From Sistotremastrum niveocremeum HHB9708 (lineage: Eukaryota; Basidiomycota; Agaricomycetes; Sistotremastrales; Sistotremastraceae), in the NCBI GenBank assembly GCA_001630475.1, contig KV419410.1, positions 248,001-312,000 on the forward strand: a DNA stretch of 64,000 nucleotides. Reading direction: 5' to 3'. A program made the position numbers and the translations under genes. Position 1 is the first letter of the stretch. Each line of letters opens with the position of its first letter. This document shows positions 32,533 through 45,135 of the stretch, piece by piece. Under the pieces are notes generated by a model. It saw nothing but the letters and a program-made list of their open reading frames with translations, had not been told where the DNA came from and searched no databases.

Positions 32533-35500
32533 ATGCGTCGTAATCTGGTGATTACATCCTTTTTGGCCTATTTGCTTATTGGGAGCACTTGCGGACAATC
32601 AAACTATACTCCAGTTCCAAGGTGCGGCTGAAGTTATTGCAACATTGAGCTACCCTCAAGCCTAATTTCTTAGATGGGGTTCAGCTTCGGCGCTGTTGTC
32701 CAATACCCTTCTCGTTCACGGCGGGAGGACCAATCCGTCTAACGAATACACTTATAATGGCCAAGTTACCAACGATCTTCTCTCCCTTGACATCTCTCTC
32801 GCTTTCAATGTATCATCACCTAATTGGAGATACCTCTCTGGTTCTCTTAATTTGACAACATCACAAGGCCCCGCGGTGGCTTTTCATACCCTCACTCCCT
32901 ACTCTTCAACTGGCTTGCTCTCGTTTGGCGGAGATGGCGGCCCTCCTCAGGCGTTGTCGACACGAGCAGACAGTGCCAGTCTTCTAGACATTTCCGTCCC
33001 GCAGCAATCCCAGTGGACTCTAGAGCCGCAAGGATGGGCGTCGGAGCCCATTCGTCGTGAATATCACACCGCAGCAGCTTCTCGAGGCGGAATTTGGATA
33101 GTGGGCGGAGAGAAAGTGGACGGTTCTGGTCTCTTGGCTGACAACTACGTATTCTCCATTGAACCCATCTTCTCGACTATTCCATCTCTCAATGGACCTC
33201 CCCCTCTATCTGGCCATGCTGCCGTGGTTCTGTCCTCAGGCGTGGTCATGATCTTTGGAGGGGTGTCGCCTTCTCAGGGAGGTCTTCAAGGCTTAGACAC
33301 ATTCTATGTCCTTGATACCGCCGCTCAACCTCCGTCATGGTCAACGTGGAATGCTACTGGTGATGTCCCTGCTCCAAGGCGTAATTTTGCAGCCGTAGTT
33401 TTGGACGGGGACAAGATCCTCATTCAAGGGGGTGTATCAGATGCTGGATCTACTCCGCAGTCCTTTCTGTCAGATGGAGCCGTCCTCGATACTAAACAGA
33501 ATCCTATGGTATGGACGTCAGTCCCTGCGTTGACATTAGTGGAAGGTCGGATAGATCAAGTGGCATTCGCAGTCGGTACCTCGGTCTTCTTTTGTTTTGG
33601 TGAGTCTATTTTCATCAAATGAGGAAGTTCAACAACTTGAATTCCCTCTCTATAGGCTGGGGAAGTCAAGGGGCATTCCCTTCTTCATTATTGTTGTTTG
33701 ATACCGTGGACCAGACGTTCCAATCTTCGTGGACTCCGCCGGCATCTCCTATTCCAGCCAGCAGCACTGTTCCGCCCGCGTCAGAGCCTGCTACGGCCCC
33801 GGGGACATACAATCCTACTCCAACTTCAACATCGGGCTCGCAATCAGGGTCGAACACCAGCGGTAGTAGTACAAACACCGGCTCTCAATCTGCCTCAAAT
33901 TCTTCTCCTGCTTCTCAGACTTCTTCTGTCAATTCGTCGACAAGTCCCTCATCGACGATTCTGCCCGCTCCCAATGTCACAGGAATTGCCCTGGGCAGTG
34001 TGTTTGGAGTCATTGCTTTAGTTGCGCTTACTGGGGGTGCAACCTATTGGGTGATCAAAAAGCGCGAAGAGCGTGACGGAGGCGCATTTTCTCTCATGCG
34101 AGACGCGGACGATGACGGGAACAGCCCGCACGGTCTGGGCGGGTCGGAGAAGGTCCGTATGGCAGGCTCTCACTGGGTCGGTGGCAAGAAGAGCCCCTGG
34201 GGCATTCTTAGTGCCTTTGGCGCTAGAGGACCTATGACTCAAAGAAGAATGGACATGCTTGCGGACGAGGATGCCCGTGTCTTCGACATCGAGTCATTGG
34301 AGAACAGTGAGATGGGACACCGGCCACGCGGTCCAGGCCGTCAGTGGAGTGGCGGAAGTTCCATAAGTAACTGGTATGGACAGAGCGGGCGCAAGCTGAG
34401 CGAAATGGTTGGCGGATCTCTCAACAGCTTGAGGGCTGTTGGCGGGATGTTATCTCAGTCACGCCGCGACCCTGGTGCTCCCGAATCCGACTGGTGGAAG
34501 AACAAGGAGATTGTGCCTCTCGATCCCTTTGGCGATGACATGGCACTTCGTGACACTGAGTCATCCGGTCCAGGCCCGACTGCATTGTCTATGCAGAATG
34601 TATCGGGCATAGCCGCAGTTGGTGTCAGTCGAGCAGCGAGACCAAGGGGAGGTATGCCTTCTGGCAGCCTCAGTTACCCATATACCGATCCGACCAGTGA
34701 GCGTGCTGTTGCGGAGGTCATTCACGACGCGAGGACGCCGGAAGATGAGGATGGACCCGGGCGAGGAGAACAACAACCAATGTTGGACCGTTCAGTGCCA
34801 TCTCTAGCCATCGTCACTGTCCAATCTCGCAGTTCAGATGAGAAATCCGCATCTGTGTCATCCCGTGATCGCTTCTCCAACGTCGCCGAAGTCTCACATT
34901 CTTCGCACGAAGGCCCCAGCTCTCCTGCTCCGGCACGACCGCTCTCAACTTCTTCAACGTCTATTATCGGAGCACACTCTGCGCCAAGTCTCCCTCTACG
35001 TCGTTCTGACTCGTGGTGGGCGAGGTTCAGCCGTACGCCTTTTCGTGAAAAGCGCCTGTCTTCGCCTCCCCAATCTCCACGCCAGAGTGCCGCTGATGCT
35101 TTGATCGACATTCGGGATCCCAATCCTGCTCCTCGACTCGTCCCTATTCAAGAGAGCGCTCACACGTCACCCGAATCCGCTCACCAAAAGGCTGGTTATG
35201 AGAGAAACCCCTCCTTGTCAAGCCTGCACACGACGAAAACTGCAGACTCACATGCCCTAGAGCAACTCGGTGCAAATATGGATGTAGTTCAAAGAGCTAA
35301 CACTCTGAGCTCATACACCACCAGCCCAAGCACAGCTGGCGAGAGCCCTCGGAACGACACACCTTGGGCGCAGGCAGGCGAAAGGTCTATCGGTGCTATG
35401 ATGCAGTCTCCTTTGGAGGAAGAACATAGCGCTCATTCTCATTCACCCGATCACTCAAGTGACACTGAAAGTCGAAGGGATCCGGAGCTGCCCTCTACTC

Positions 35501-35706
35501 AACGTCCTCCCCCTACTGCTGGATCAAGTATCGTCGCGTCTCGCATCCAAGCTTGGGAGCGGCGGTTGTCTCAAGACGATCTCACAGAAAATCCTAGGCG
35601 GATCCCAGCGAGGGATCGACGTAGCGTCAATTATGGTCTCGCAGCACGGCCTTCCTTGTTCATTGCAAATCCGGATCGTCATCCATCCGATGCCTCGGAC
35701 GCTTAA
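32533..35706 (+). CDS. Kelch-repeat single-pass membrane protein
   Basis: Three exons, about 1,020 residues. Exon 1 (ATG 32533) encodes the signal peptide MRRNLVITSFLAYLLIGSTC and is joined after VPR to WGSASALLSNTLLVHGGR. Kelch-type blades follow with GG and Y/W landmarks (GIWIVGGEKVDGSG, SGHAAVVLSSGVVMIFGGV, PAPRRNFAAVVLDGDKILIQ). After a Ser/Thr/Pro stalk comes one membrane span (ALGSVFGVIALVALTGGATY), the stop-transfer WVIKKREER and a long Ser-rich cytosolic tail of some 550 residues. Such proteins are common in basidiomycetes; a wall- or polarity-sensing role, like Kelch proteins Tea1/Kel1, is only a guess. The second intron (about 33601-33656) sits in FCFG|WGSQG. Confidence 0.85.
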
Positions 35707-35865
35707 TTATTTTCTTGGACCCCATTTTTGATGAGATTTCATGACCCATTCACGATATTTGTATAGCTAGATCAGTCGGACATTTTATACCTCACTTGTT
35801 TGTAAGACTCCTGGGACTTGCGTGGATTTCGGGTGAGTAATAATACAACAAATTTCAAAAGGTTA

Positions 35866-37439
35866 TCACATTGGCGCGATGCCGGTCCATTCCCTGAACC
35901 GTTCAAACACGACGAATGTAACGACTGTATGAGTACCAAGCTAGAAGACCAGGTCGTTACGTTAGGAAAGTATCAGTAAGTGAAGGGGTAAACGCACTCT
36001 AGCCCAACACATGGAAAACCCTTTCCACAATGATAAAGCACCTTCGTTCCGTAACATCCCTTTCAATGTTCCAACAATCCCACCAAGCTTCCGTTCTTTG
36101 TCGTTCATAAGCCTGACTTTGATCACATCTGGTACGAAACATTAATTCTCAGAGTATGATTGCTGCAATGACCCGCTTACCGACTGGATTTGAAGTAATG
36201 GAACAGAAGAGGCTGAAGGCAGATTATTTATTAGGCTGATAGGACGCATGGGCAAGCACTGGTGCTCGTACCCTGCAAACATACTAGCAGCAAAATGTAG
36301 TCCAAACCCTTCTTCCAACCAGCCTCCGCTCTTGAGACTCTGTTTGGTCTGATCGTATGCACATATTTGTGAGACTGAAAGGATAACGCCACGCGTTGTC
36401 GTGGCACTAGTTCCGCGGTACAGAGATTTGATGCCTGCCATAAGTGCGCCTCCTCCCTCCTGGAAAACAGAGCGAAACGCGCCCAGCGTGGTACGATATG
36501 GTCTCCCTTGCGGATAATAAGCTTGCATCCTGACTGAAATAGCAAAGTTAATTGATATCAGGAAGGCCTTCCAAGAAAATCCCTACCTTTCACTAGATCG
36601 GTTGGGTTGGCGATGGCACTGATGTATCATAGGGTTAACCGACAGGCACATAGATAGGGAGCTAAGGGGAGCTCGCCTTCCTATCGAGCTCGCCGCACTG
36701 GCAGCCATGATTTTTACAAGTAAACCATCCGGATGCACACGGCCATCGAGTCCAACACGGATTCTTGGAAGCCATTAGACGTTCATTGGACACCACTTCT
36801 CGGAGCAGTCTGACTTGTCTTTGAAATATTCGTAGGCACCCAGACGAATACCCGAGTACGAAATTTCGCGCATCATGCTTGCGGTGAAACCACCCATCAA
36901 GCTCAAAGCTCCCTCATTCTTGACCATCCTTGAGGCCACCGACCAGAATGCATTTGTAGTGGTGCCTGTGCCTATCTATAGTTGAAACAGTGCTACATGA
37001 CCATGGAGATGTAGCGGACTCACCCTGAGTATACAATTGTTGTCGGACCTAGAGCACATTTATGGTGAGATGATCCAGCTGAAATTAGACCTGAGATTGC
37101 CTTGATGCTGTATCATACTCGTTGATATTATACAGGCGACACGAACCCGAACACGCTCACATGTCCAATGGGTTGGTGACTAAAGAAGCCACCATGTCTG
37201 GAGATTGACCCCTTCATATTCAACGATCCAAAAGTACGTTTGTAGACACACGTACTGCTAATCGCAGCACCACAGAATTTGAGACCATATTGATTGCCAA
37301 CAGGCTTCAGTGGGATAAGCGAGCCGCCCGAGATAGTTCTAGCTAACGAATTAGTCAAATGTTGCACGTTCCGGGTTGACAGACACCTTTGGCTCTCGAA
37401 TGGATTTATAACAGAGCTTTCTTCAGTCCTTGAGGCCAT
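35866..37439 (-). CDS. Mitochondrial carrier (SLC25), dicarboxylate/oxaloacetate-like
   Basis: Many short exons. The tripartite carrier shows three signatures: TNPLDIIKVRQQLYTQ, ANPTDLVKVRMQAYYPQG and SNPVDVIKVRLMNDKERK. Each is followed by an amphipathic loop with a G-rich helix (EGALSLMGGF, IKSLYRGTSATTTRG, EGALSLWKGFSMCWAR). The C-terminus RLGTHTVVTFVVFERFREWT resembles the dicarboxylate/oxaloacetate/uncoupling-protein branch. It exchanges small acids across the inner mitochondrial membrane; the exact substrate is open. The first signature is readable only if a 7-nt microexon (37101-37107) with a GC donor is accepted. The start at 37439 gives MASRTEESSVINPFESQ. Confidence 0.82.
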
Positions 37440-37719
37440 AGAAGAAGAAACGTAGGCGACCTTGCGTGATCTCCATGACCGGGTTTGTCGGCTAGCCGCA
37501 AGCCCCTTTTCAGGTCATTGCGCCCACAGCTAGACGCCCAGCCGCACTACATGTGCAACGCCTTCCCGTACGAATGACATAACTTAAGTATATCAATAAG
37601 TTTGACATAATCGACCCAAGCTCAGAATTTTCAGCTCTTGAAATTCCGTAATAATATTATGCGTTATACTAGTGGTAGCAGTGCGCGCGACGCCAAACCA
37701 GGTGATCTCATCGTACAGC

Positions 37720-39216
37720 TTATAAGATTTGTTGATGTAGGAACGTCCTTAACCTGGCCAGTATCCCTTTCAAGGATTTTTGCGAGACGGGAGACGATTT
37801 GCGTGCCGTCTCGTAGAGAGACGCGGGACGGCCACGTCGTACAGAGCATATCTTTCGTTTCATCAATTGTGCCACCTTCGCTGAAACTATGGCAGCAATC
37901 TCGAAATCTTCAACAAAGAAGATTTGACAGCAAGAGCTCCTGTTCGTGCCCAACAGAGCATGACCGAAAGCTGGTGGATAGAACAGCTCAACCTGTTGTA
38001 AGGATGGAGGAACATGTTCATTCTCGGTCAGGATAGCGAAGGTATCCGGATGTAAGGGTTTCGTGTTCACGTTGATCAAGAATAGGTGAGTGAGGGAAGG
38101 GAAGGTAGAAAAGATGCGCGGTAGGGCAGAGCCCTCGCTCCTTGCGACGAGTATTCGACGCAGGGTAGAGGACGAATGCGACAACTTGGCTACGGCGCGA
38201 GTGAAGTCATCATCAAGGAGGTTGTCCAAAACGAGACATTCAACGCTTTCAAAGTATAGGGCCTCGAGGAAGCGTATCACTGGCCAAGTACCCGACAGAT
38301 GAAGATGTGTAACTTGACTGCGATAGTCAAAGTCGTTGTCAAGGGATGTGTCCGGGTACATGTAAGAAGAGTGAAGATATTCTATAGCCAACGTTTGAAG
38401 GCTGGGCATGCCAGCTATCAGGTTGACCAACCATGGGAGATGCGGGAAGCCTGCGACGGGAAGATCGAGGAGTTCAAGGGTAGTCAACTGAATGTGTGAG
38501 AAATTGTAAGATAAATCCAAAGCAGCTTGACGAAAAGAGAGGATTTTTGGGGAAATAGAGTTCTCCAGAGGTGGCGGATACGGTGTCGGCCATGTTGGCT
38601 CTGACAGGGCGGCAGATATGGATGAGTTCATCGAGAGGCGATCATCTAAATGGAGGTATATTTCTTCGCAAAGAAATCCTCCCATCCTCAGATTTGCCCA
38701 TGACAGAGACTCGGAATTTCCATGAAAATGGAAAGACTGGATTGTGTATGTCCTCGCTTTCAATGCGTCGAAAAGCTGGATCCATTCAGGCTCGATATAG
38801 ACGGATGGCCCTCCCCGTATGATTAACGAGATACGCCGTGGAGGAGAATGGGTTCCTATCCTCATTGTCCAGAGCCTGTATTTCCCAAGAGGATGACAAG
38901 ACCCCAATAAGATGCTCCCCCAGAACTTGGGTTCATGGATGACTATGTTGCGCCATCTCCTGCATGTCACAGCGAGAACGGCCGAGCAGTTGTCATGGCT
39001 TTGAATAGCATCATAAAAGACGAGGAGCAGAAGCTCATTTGGGAGGCTGTTGATATTGGATCGCTGGCCTTCGTTGTTCTGAGTCCATTATTTCGGTTTG
39101 CTTGTTGTGCGGAGTGTTCAGCAAGGACTCACAATTTGGTGCTCATTCACGGTGTTGGTTGCTCCCGTTGAGTCCGGGTCATCGCGAGCGACTTTGGCTC
39201 GCCTCATCCAACCCAT
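37720..39216 (-). CDS. F-box protein with LRR-like region
   Basis: Two exons. Exon 1 (MGWMRRAKVARDDPDSTG..) joins at HQI|NNEGQRS. The F-box reads INSLPNELLLLVFYDAIQSH followed by VTCRRWRNIVIHEPKFWGSI, the usual basidiomycete F-box core. The rest (about 400 residues) has irregular leucine-rich strands (LTTLELLDLPVAG, VTHLHLSGTWPVIRFLEAL, VECLVLDNLLDD, FPSLTHLFLINV). It probably recruits targets to an SCF ubiquitin ligase. Such genes form large, fast-changing families in mushrooms, so the target cannot be inferred. Without the intron, the upstream frame is closed by a stop just before the F-box, which supports the join. Confidence 0.85.
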
Positions 39217-39452
39217 CTGGTCATCGCATGGCGAGACTGAGTACTGAGATGGTGGCGTCTAAGCGCGTTCATTGTTACATGTCAGCGTGGGATTCGCAAG
39301 TTGTGTTGTATCAGATATTCTCTATTATTCGTTCTCTCCTTTGAAAGGGTATAGACCACGACTTCTTCCTATAATACATTTAATGTTCTATGTGCTACAA
39401 TACTACGGACCTTCTGACCACAGATCTTTATTTTCATAATTTAAGAAGGCAA

Positions 39453-42400
39453 TTACCACGCCATCTTCGCGACGAAGCTGTTTGGATAGTTTCGGACAAC
39501 GTATTTTCTAGCCTCGTCGATACTGTGCAACTCATTGAGAGGTCGATCATTCAGTCGGTTGGATATAGACTTACAGAAGGAGGGCTGCTGAGAAGCTCAA
39601 CGGAATGAAGTAATATTCGATGGGGACCCCACGCGTCTGAAAGTTCTTTTGGCTGAAGAAAGTTGAAGAGAAACCCGGTACAGGAGGCAATTTGAAGACT
39701 CACAAAAAGGACAGGTAACTGAAAAACATGCCCAAGGAGATAGCACAAGCCATGGCCGGGAAGATAAACCAGTTGGAAGAGGGCTTGTGCTGGAAGATGC
39801 TCAGTCGTCTTGATCTAGTTGCTAAAAGATTTCTGGAAAAAGATGGACTCAGTATCACGAATAATGCAGGCGTGTTTCTCTTACCCCCATTGCATGATAA
39901 TCAACGTGAAGAAGTAGACACTTTGAGCATGATTCAAGTCTTCGTCCGTCAGCCCAGGCCAGTTACCAAACCCGCGAGCGAGATTCGAAAATTCAACGCC
40001 TTTACGCTTCAGGTACCAAAAAGCCCTACGGAAATTGAGCATATGAATGAGGGCCAATTGAAGCTTGAACTAACATAGCGTTTGCACACAGCGTCTCCGG
40101 AATTCCCAGGAATACATATGCTTGGAACACAAGCTTCCAGTCGACAAGGTGGTCTTTGCGAACATTTCGAGGTTTCCGTGATAGCAGTCCTTGTTCAGGT
40201 TTTTCAAGACAGAGACTGAGGGCAGGAAGAACGTCGGTGGCGACGCAGATTAGAATCATCTAGAGACTGTTAATTGTGTCCAAGCACTGAGCCGAGGATT
40301 CTCACTTGAAGATTGCTCATCATCTGGGGCAGTCCGAAGAACACGTTCAGAATGACAGGCATTAGCTCGGCAAATCTTTGTAGAGAATAAGATCAGATGT
40401 CTTCCGTATTACAAGTTTGGAACGTACGATCCGGCTGGGAGTAAATATAAGACGCTCTTCTTCAGATTATCGTAGACCAAGCGGCCTGTCTTGAGAATGA
40501 GCATTAATACGTTGAAGAATGTATCAAACTTACCGTATTCCAAAGCAACAATGATACTTGAGAAACTGTCAAGCAGCACCATATCGGCTGCTTCGCGGGC
40601 GACATCCGAGCCTGAACCCATTGCAATCCCAATGCATGCTGCACGCAAAGAGGGGGCGTCGTTAACACCGTCGCCAGTCATAGCAACCGTGTTCTCTCGT
40701 TGTTGGAATGCACGAACGATGTCGAGCTTCTGTTCAGGAGTAGTACGAGCAAAAACGATTTCGTCGTATTGTGTTAACTGATCCCATTGAACTTCCGACA
40801 GTCGAGCAAGCTCAGGACCCGTGATGACCAGACTCTTCATGCCACGTCCGTCGCCGATGTCTGGGTATTGATATTGAACAACATGCTCCTTGAGGAGGTT
40901 GGGTATAAGGTCGGTCACGTTGTGGATAAGCTTTGTTGGATTGGTAATTATGCCAGCTTGTCGTGCTATTGCGGCGGAGGTCAAAGGGTGATCACCTACG
41001 AGAGCAGATATTAGCAATCAAGGTCTCAGTAACTCGACGAGCCAGACTCGCCAGTGACTACCAAGAACCGAATGCCTGCTCCTCGACACTTGCTCACGGT
41101 TTCTTTAATATCGTCTTTGAGGGGGTCGATGATTGCCACCAAACCAACGATGATCAAGTCATTATGGTTCGCGTTGATGGTTTCTTCGACCAAAGCTTCT
41201 TCGCCCTTCAAATTAGGTATAATTGAATTTGGCAGTATCTTCCGTGCAAGGAGAAGGACACGTCGTCCATCAGCAGCCCAGGATTCTTGGATATTCGAAA
41301 TGATAGCCCTGGCTTCCTGGGTGAGCGGGAGTGGCACGCCTCCGTTTGGGTTGAGAACGCGTGAGCAGCGAGGAAGAAGGACTTCTGGGGCTCCTTTTGA
41401 GGTCAAAAGGTAGCATTCCTCCTCAACATCGTCCCATGAAGCAAGAGGCGCTGGCCTGCCAGCATCCAGAAGCCGAGAAATCTTTAACATGAATTTAGTC
41501 TGAACGTGAAAGTCAGTGATTGATCTGGTAGAAGTAACGATTTACAGACTTTTGAGTTGAAGTTGATTTTATGGATTTCTTGCCATGGCCGTTGGCTATC
41601 ATGGACAGGCTTGATAGAATCCGAAAATCGCAAGATGGCAGTATCTACAAGAAGGATACCAGTGAGCAAATAGTAACTGGGCATTCGGGATAATCGAACC
41701 TGTGGCATCCCCGAACACAGCACGTTCTCCAGCTTCTTTCTCAGAACTTTTGGATTGGTCAAACTCTGCTGCATTGCAGATTGCAGCAACAGCAGCAAGT
41801 TGACGGAGGTTCTCTCCGGACGCATCTGCACTCGATGCTTCTAGTCGCTTAATGAATTCGGGGGAGGTATACGATTGATCATAGATGGCACAATCTTCGA
41901 CATGCATTTGATTTTTCGTGAGGGTTCCTGTTTTATCCTGAGGAAGGCGGAGGTGAGTAAGCATCTCGAAGCCATATGGGGTTGACTTACCGAACATAGG
42001 ACTGTCACTGATCCCAAAGTTTCTACGATGGATAACGATCTGACACGAAAAGATCAGACCAGTTGGGTTTACGGCAGCAATCAATACTGACTTGCAGAGA
42101 ACTTTGTGGTCCGTGAGGGTGGATGCAACTTTAGCGAGAGAGATAGTAACGGCCACAGGCCTAAACGGCATTAGCTGGGGCGAATACACTCTTGAGCGAG
42201 AACGGCCTCACAGTCCTTCGGGAATAAACGCGACTAGAATCCCGGTGAGACGGGTGTGAAGAAGGCAATGAATATGGAAAAGGACATACTCAGAATTGAG
42301 ATGACGTCGATCAACAAAGCGGAAGTATTGATATAGCCCGGGAATTTATGCTTTATCCTAGAAGACAATGTTCATCAGAAGACGCAAACAGAAATCGCCG

Positions 42401-43784
42401 GTACACACCATGCAAACCAGCATATCACAATAGTCATGGCAATGGCGAAAGCTAGCGCCGCGACGCCAATCACAAATCGCAACAGCTCTTTTTGCAGAGT
42501 TGTCAAGCCCGGGTGTGACTCTGCTGATAATTTTGCGATCCGACCGCTGCCGCTCTCACATTAGAGCAATACCGAGACCAAGTCTGGAATCAAGCCTACA
42601 ATACGGTTGTGTCACCAGTCTGAATAACGAGTCCAGTCCCAGCTCCGGATACGCAGTGTGTTCCTTGCAAGACGATATTCTTAGTCTACGCAAGTTTCAA
42701 TTCGACTGAAAACGGCTCAAGTAGAAAAACTGACGTACCTCAAGGATATTATCTTCTGTCTTGTCAATAGTGCCTGCAATTGGCTCACTCTGCAGGATAA
42801 CATCTGTGATCAGCGTTGAATGGTCGCGGAACACTGGACATACCTCTCCGGTCAAAATACTCCTATCGAATTTCAAACCACCTCCCTCGATGATGCGCAT
42901 GTCGGCCGGGATTTTCATGCCCATCGAGATGATCACCAGATCACCAACGACGAGATCTGCAGATGGGACCTCCTGCCTGGTTCCATCTCGAAGAACTGTG
43001 ACCGAAGCAGGAAGTAAATTCTGGATGGATGCCATTACGCGGGAGGTCGACAGACTTTGCCACGCATTGAACGCGGCTTGGACAACCAACACCAGGAGGA
43101 GAACAACCCCTAGGGCGAGATTGCTTGTCAGAGGAGGATCTCCCAAGGGTTTCCTATCGGACATTTGTGAAGATGCCAAATTTCCAAGGTTGATGGGAAG
43201 ACTTGCCAACATATAAAAGCGATAATTGCGGACACAAATAACAGACTTCCGAAGCCCCCGAAAAACCATTCCAGTATGTTGAGTAGAAGTCTTGAACGAG
43301 GGGCCGAAATCATGTTTTTGCCATCTACTGCCAAACGACGGCTACATTGATCCCGATCAAGACCGGTGCGTGGGGACACTCTGAGGCGCTGCAATGCATC
43401 TTTGACGCTAATCTTATGCCAATCTAGCGATGCAAGATCTGCGGGGCGTCAAACCAGATCTCGGGAATATCTCAAGGGGACGCAGATCATACCTTTGGCG
43501 GGTCCCTTTGCTCCCGGCTTTCCCGAAGACTGAGCATGTTTGGTTTCGAGAGATGTGAGGTGGATGCTAAGGGTCCTGTACTCGATCGGAAAACGAGCAC
43601 CGGGGTCGACAGGTCCCTGAGTCGCCTCACGGGTGATCGGGGGGCCCGAGGTTGACTTGTTCAATGAAGGAAGAAAATCGATAGCAGTGACACTGGAAGA
43701 CTCGGACGACTTCTCTTTGGAATTGATGGACTCGAGGTCGTAGGGAGACTTCATATCCAAGCTGCGGAGTGTGGGCACTTCCAA
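39453..43784 (-). CDS. P-type IIC cation ATPase (Na+/K+-ATPase alpha-like)
   Basis: A large multi-exon P-type ATPase. Landmarks in order: cytosolic N-tail, first span (GGFGSLLFVSAIIAFICW), actuator domain with DLVVGDLVIISMGMKIPAD and SILTGE, VAFIPEGLPVAVTISLAK in span 4, phosphorylation site LCS|DKTGTLTKNQM split by an intron directly before the Asp, SKGAPEVLL, VTGDHPLTSAAIA, MTGDGVNDAPSLRAACIGIA, then CVATDVLPALSLCLEKPE, a match to the IIC (Na,K/H,K) span-6 region rather than to IID (ENA) pumps. The C-terminus is RKYVVRNYPNSFVAKMAW. IIC pumps in animals exchange Na+ for K+; fungal members are known but poorly studied and lack the beta subunit as far as I know. Start 43784 (MEVPTLRSLDMKSPYD); an internal ATG ten codons later is possible. 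Confidence 0.9.
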
Positions 43785-45135
43785 GAGAAATCGGTGGCAA
43801 GCTTATGCAAGTTCTGAGGGACGTTTATACGACCGCATGGCTCCACTGATGAGTCCGATTCAGAGAACAGATATCGCTTGCGTGCAGTGCCCATAGGAAG
43901 CGAAGGTACTGGGCAAAGGTGTCAGAGGTACGTATCGCGATTCTAGCGCGCAACATTGTTGATCACGTCGAACAAGGATGGAAACTCCGCTGCGTTCCTC
44001 GGAATCTCGGGGAGAGGTGTTAATGGAGGACAAGGGATTTGCAAAGCTAAGGAGTGCAAGATGGGGACACCGAGAAAGACCCCGGATGGAGAGTGGCACC
44101 TCCCTCCGTAGACGAGACGAGACCCGATTCTATATGAATCTTCTTGAATTGTGCGCGGGATTCTGCTAAACGTACCGCGGGGCTAGTGCAGGCAGTTGAC
44201 TCACGGGTTGAAGCCTTTGCACAAACCTTGGCACAAACAACTGACCAGAATGGCACACAGCATTCCGAGATTCAGAGTCCGAAACGCGGCCCGGTCGCCA
44301 GGCACGCTCCCAATACGTCATCAGAGCTTCTGCAGAATAAGCTTTCCCTATCCAACAGCAAACATGACCGTCACTACTCAGTCCCACCATGTCGCTCTTC
44401 CTTGGCCGATGTCGTATTTCTAATCCAGACATTGGATATTTCATCGTGGAAATTAAAAGTTTGCGTGCTTGTGAGAAGTCTACTCGGTGGCCAAATGCGG
44501 CAAGTAACCGCAAGTTTTACAAAGCTCTCCTCGTCTCCGGAGGTTTCGACGCTCCTGCCCGGATTGCTTGCAATAATCCTATAGCCGCTAGCTTATTGTT
44601 CACCGAACGTGAGCTAACCGTGCCACTTCTCATTCTATCAGCGCTCCGTTGCACGCACTAGCTTACCTTCAGATTGACAAGCTGATCAGACAGTCGAACG
44701 ATGCCTATATGGCTTATTACTTAAGTCGACTTCTTCACTGATAAGAGGCTCTTGTATCTTCTTGAAACGATTCTTCAACAGGAGCAGGTGCCATAACGAG
44801 TCGACTATGCTCGTTACCTGACGCTCGCATCTCATTCAGCACTTGGACGATCCGCAGCCGCTTCTACTCCATCCAATACGGCAACGAGAGTCACGCTGTA
44901 ATGCCGACTGGTCTGGGAATTCTGATTATACATAGAGTCCGAGAAGTTGATCTCGTCCGGTCTGCGGGATAAGCAGATTTTATCAAGGGTGTGACTTCTG
45001 AACAGCAGATGGTCGTCGACTGGTACATGTGGCACAGCCTGTTTCATCAGTTCTTCTATGCACATGGCATCACGTTATGTGCAGTTATGTTTTCGCTATT
45101 ATTGCAAGTTGCAGATGCGTGTGCTCGAGGTCGTA
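43785..45135. other. About 1.35 kb with no supported gene
   Basis: It lies upstream of the ATPase and downstream of the LEU5-like gene. Overlapping frames on both strands (44144-44584 plus, 44166-44513 minus, 44389-44661 plus) reach 146 codons but carry no motif I know and no consistent splice pattern. Promoter and 5' UTR of the ATPase are expected in the first part. Confidence 0.5.

Noticed and set aside
9351-36000. A secondary-metabolite or wall-degrading gene cluster
   Set aside because: Carboxypeptidases, GH5, beta-helix, NmrA-like and surface proteins lie near each other, but housekeeping genes (PSD2, RFC5, ISA2) are mixed in and no synthase gene is present.
42761-43216. Open frame of 151 codons on the plus strand
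   Set aside because: Antisense to the actuator domain of the P-type ATPase, no motif of its own.
44144-44661. Small gene upstream of the ATPase
   Set aside because: Overlapping frames on both strands without motif, start context or consistent splice sites.
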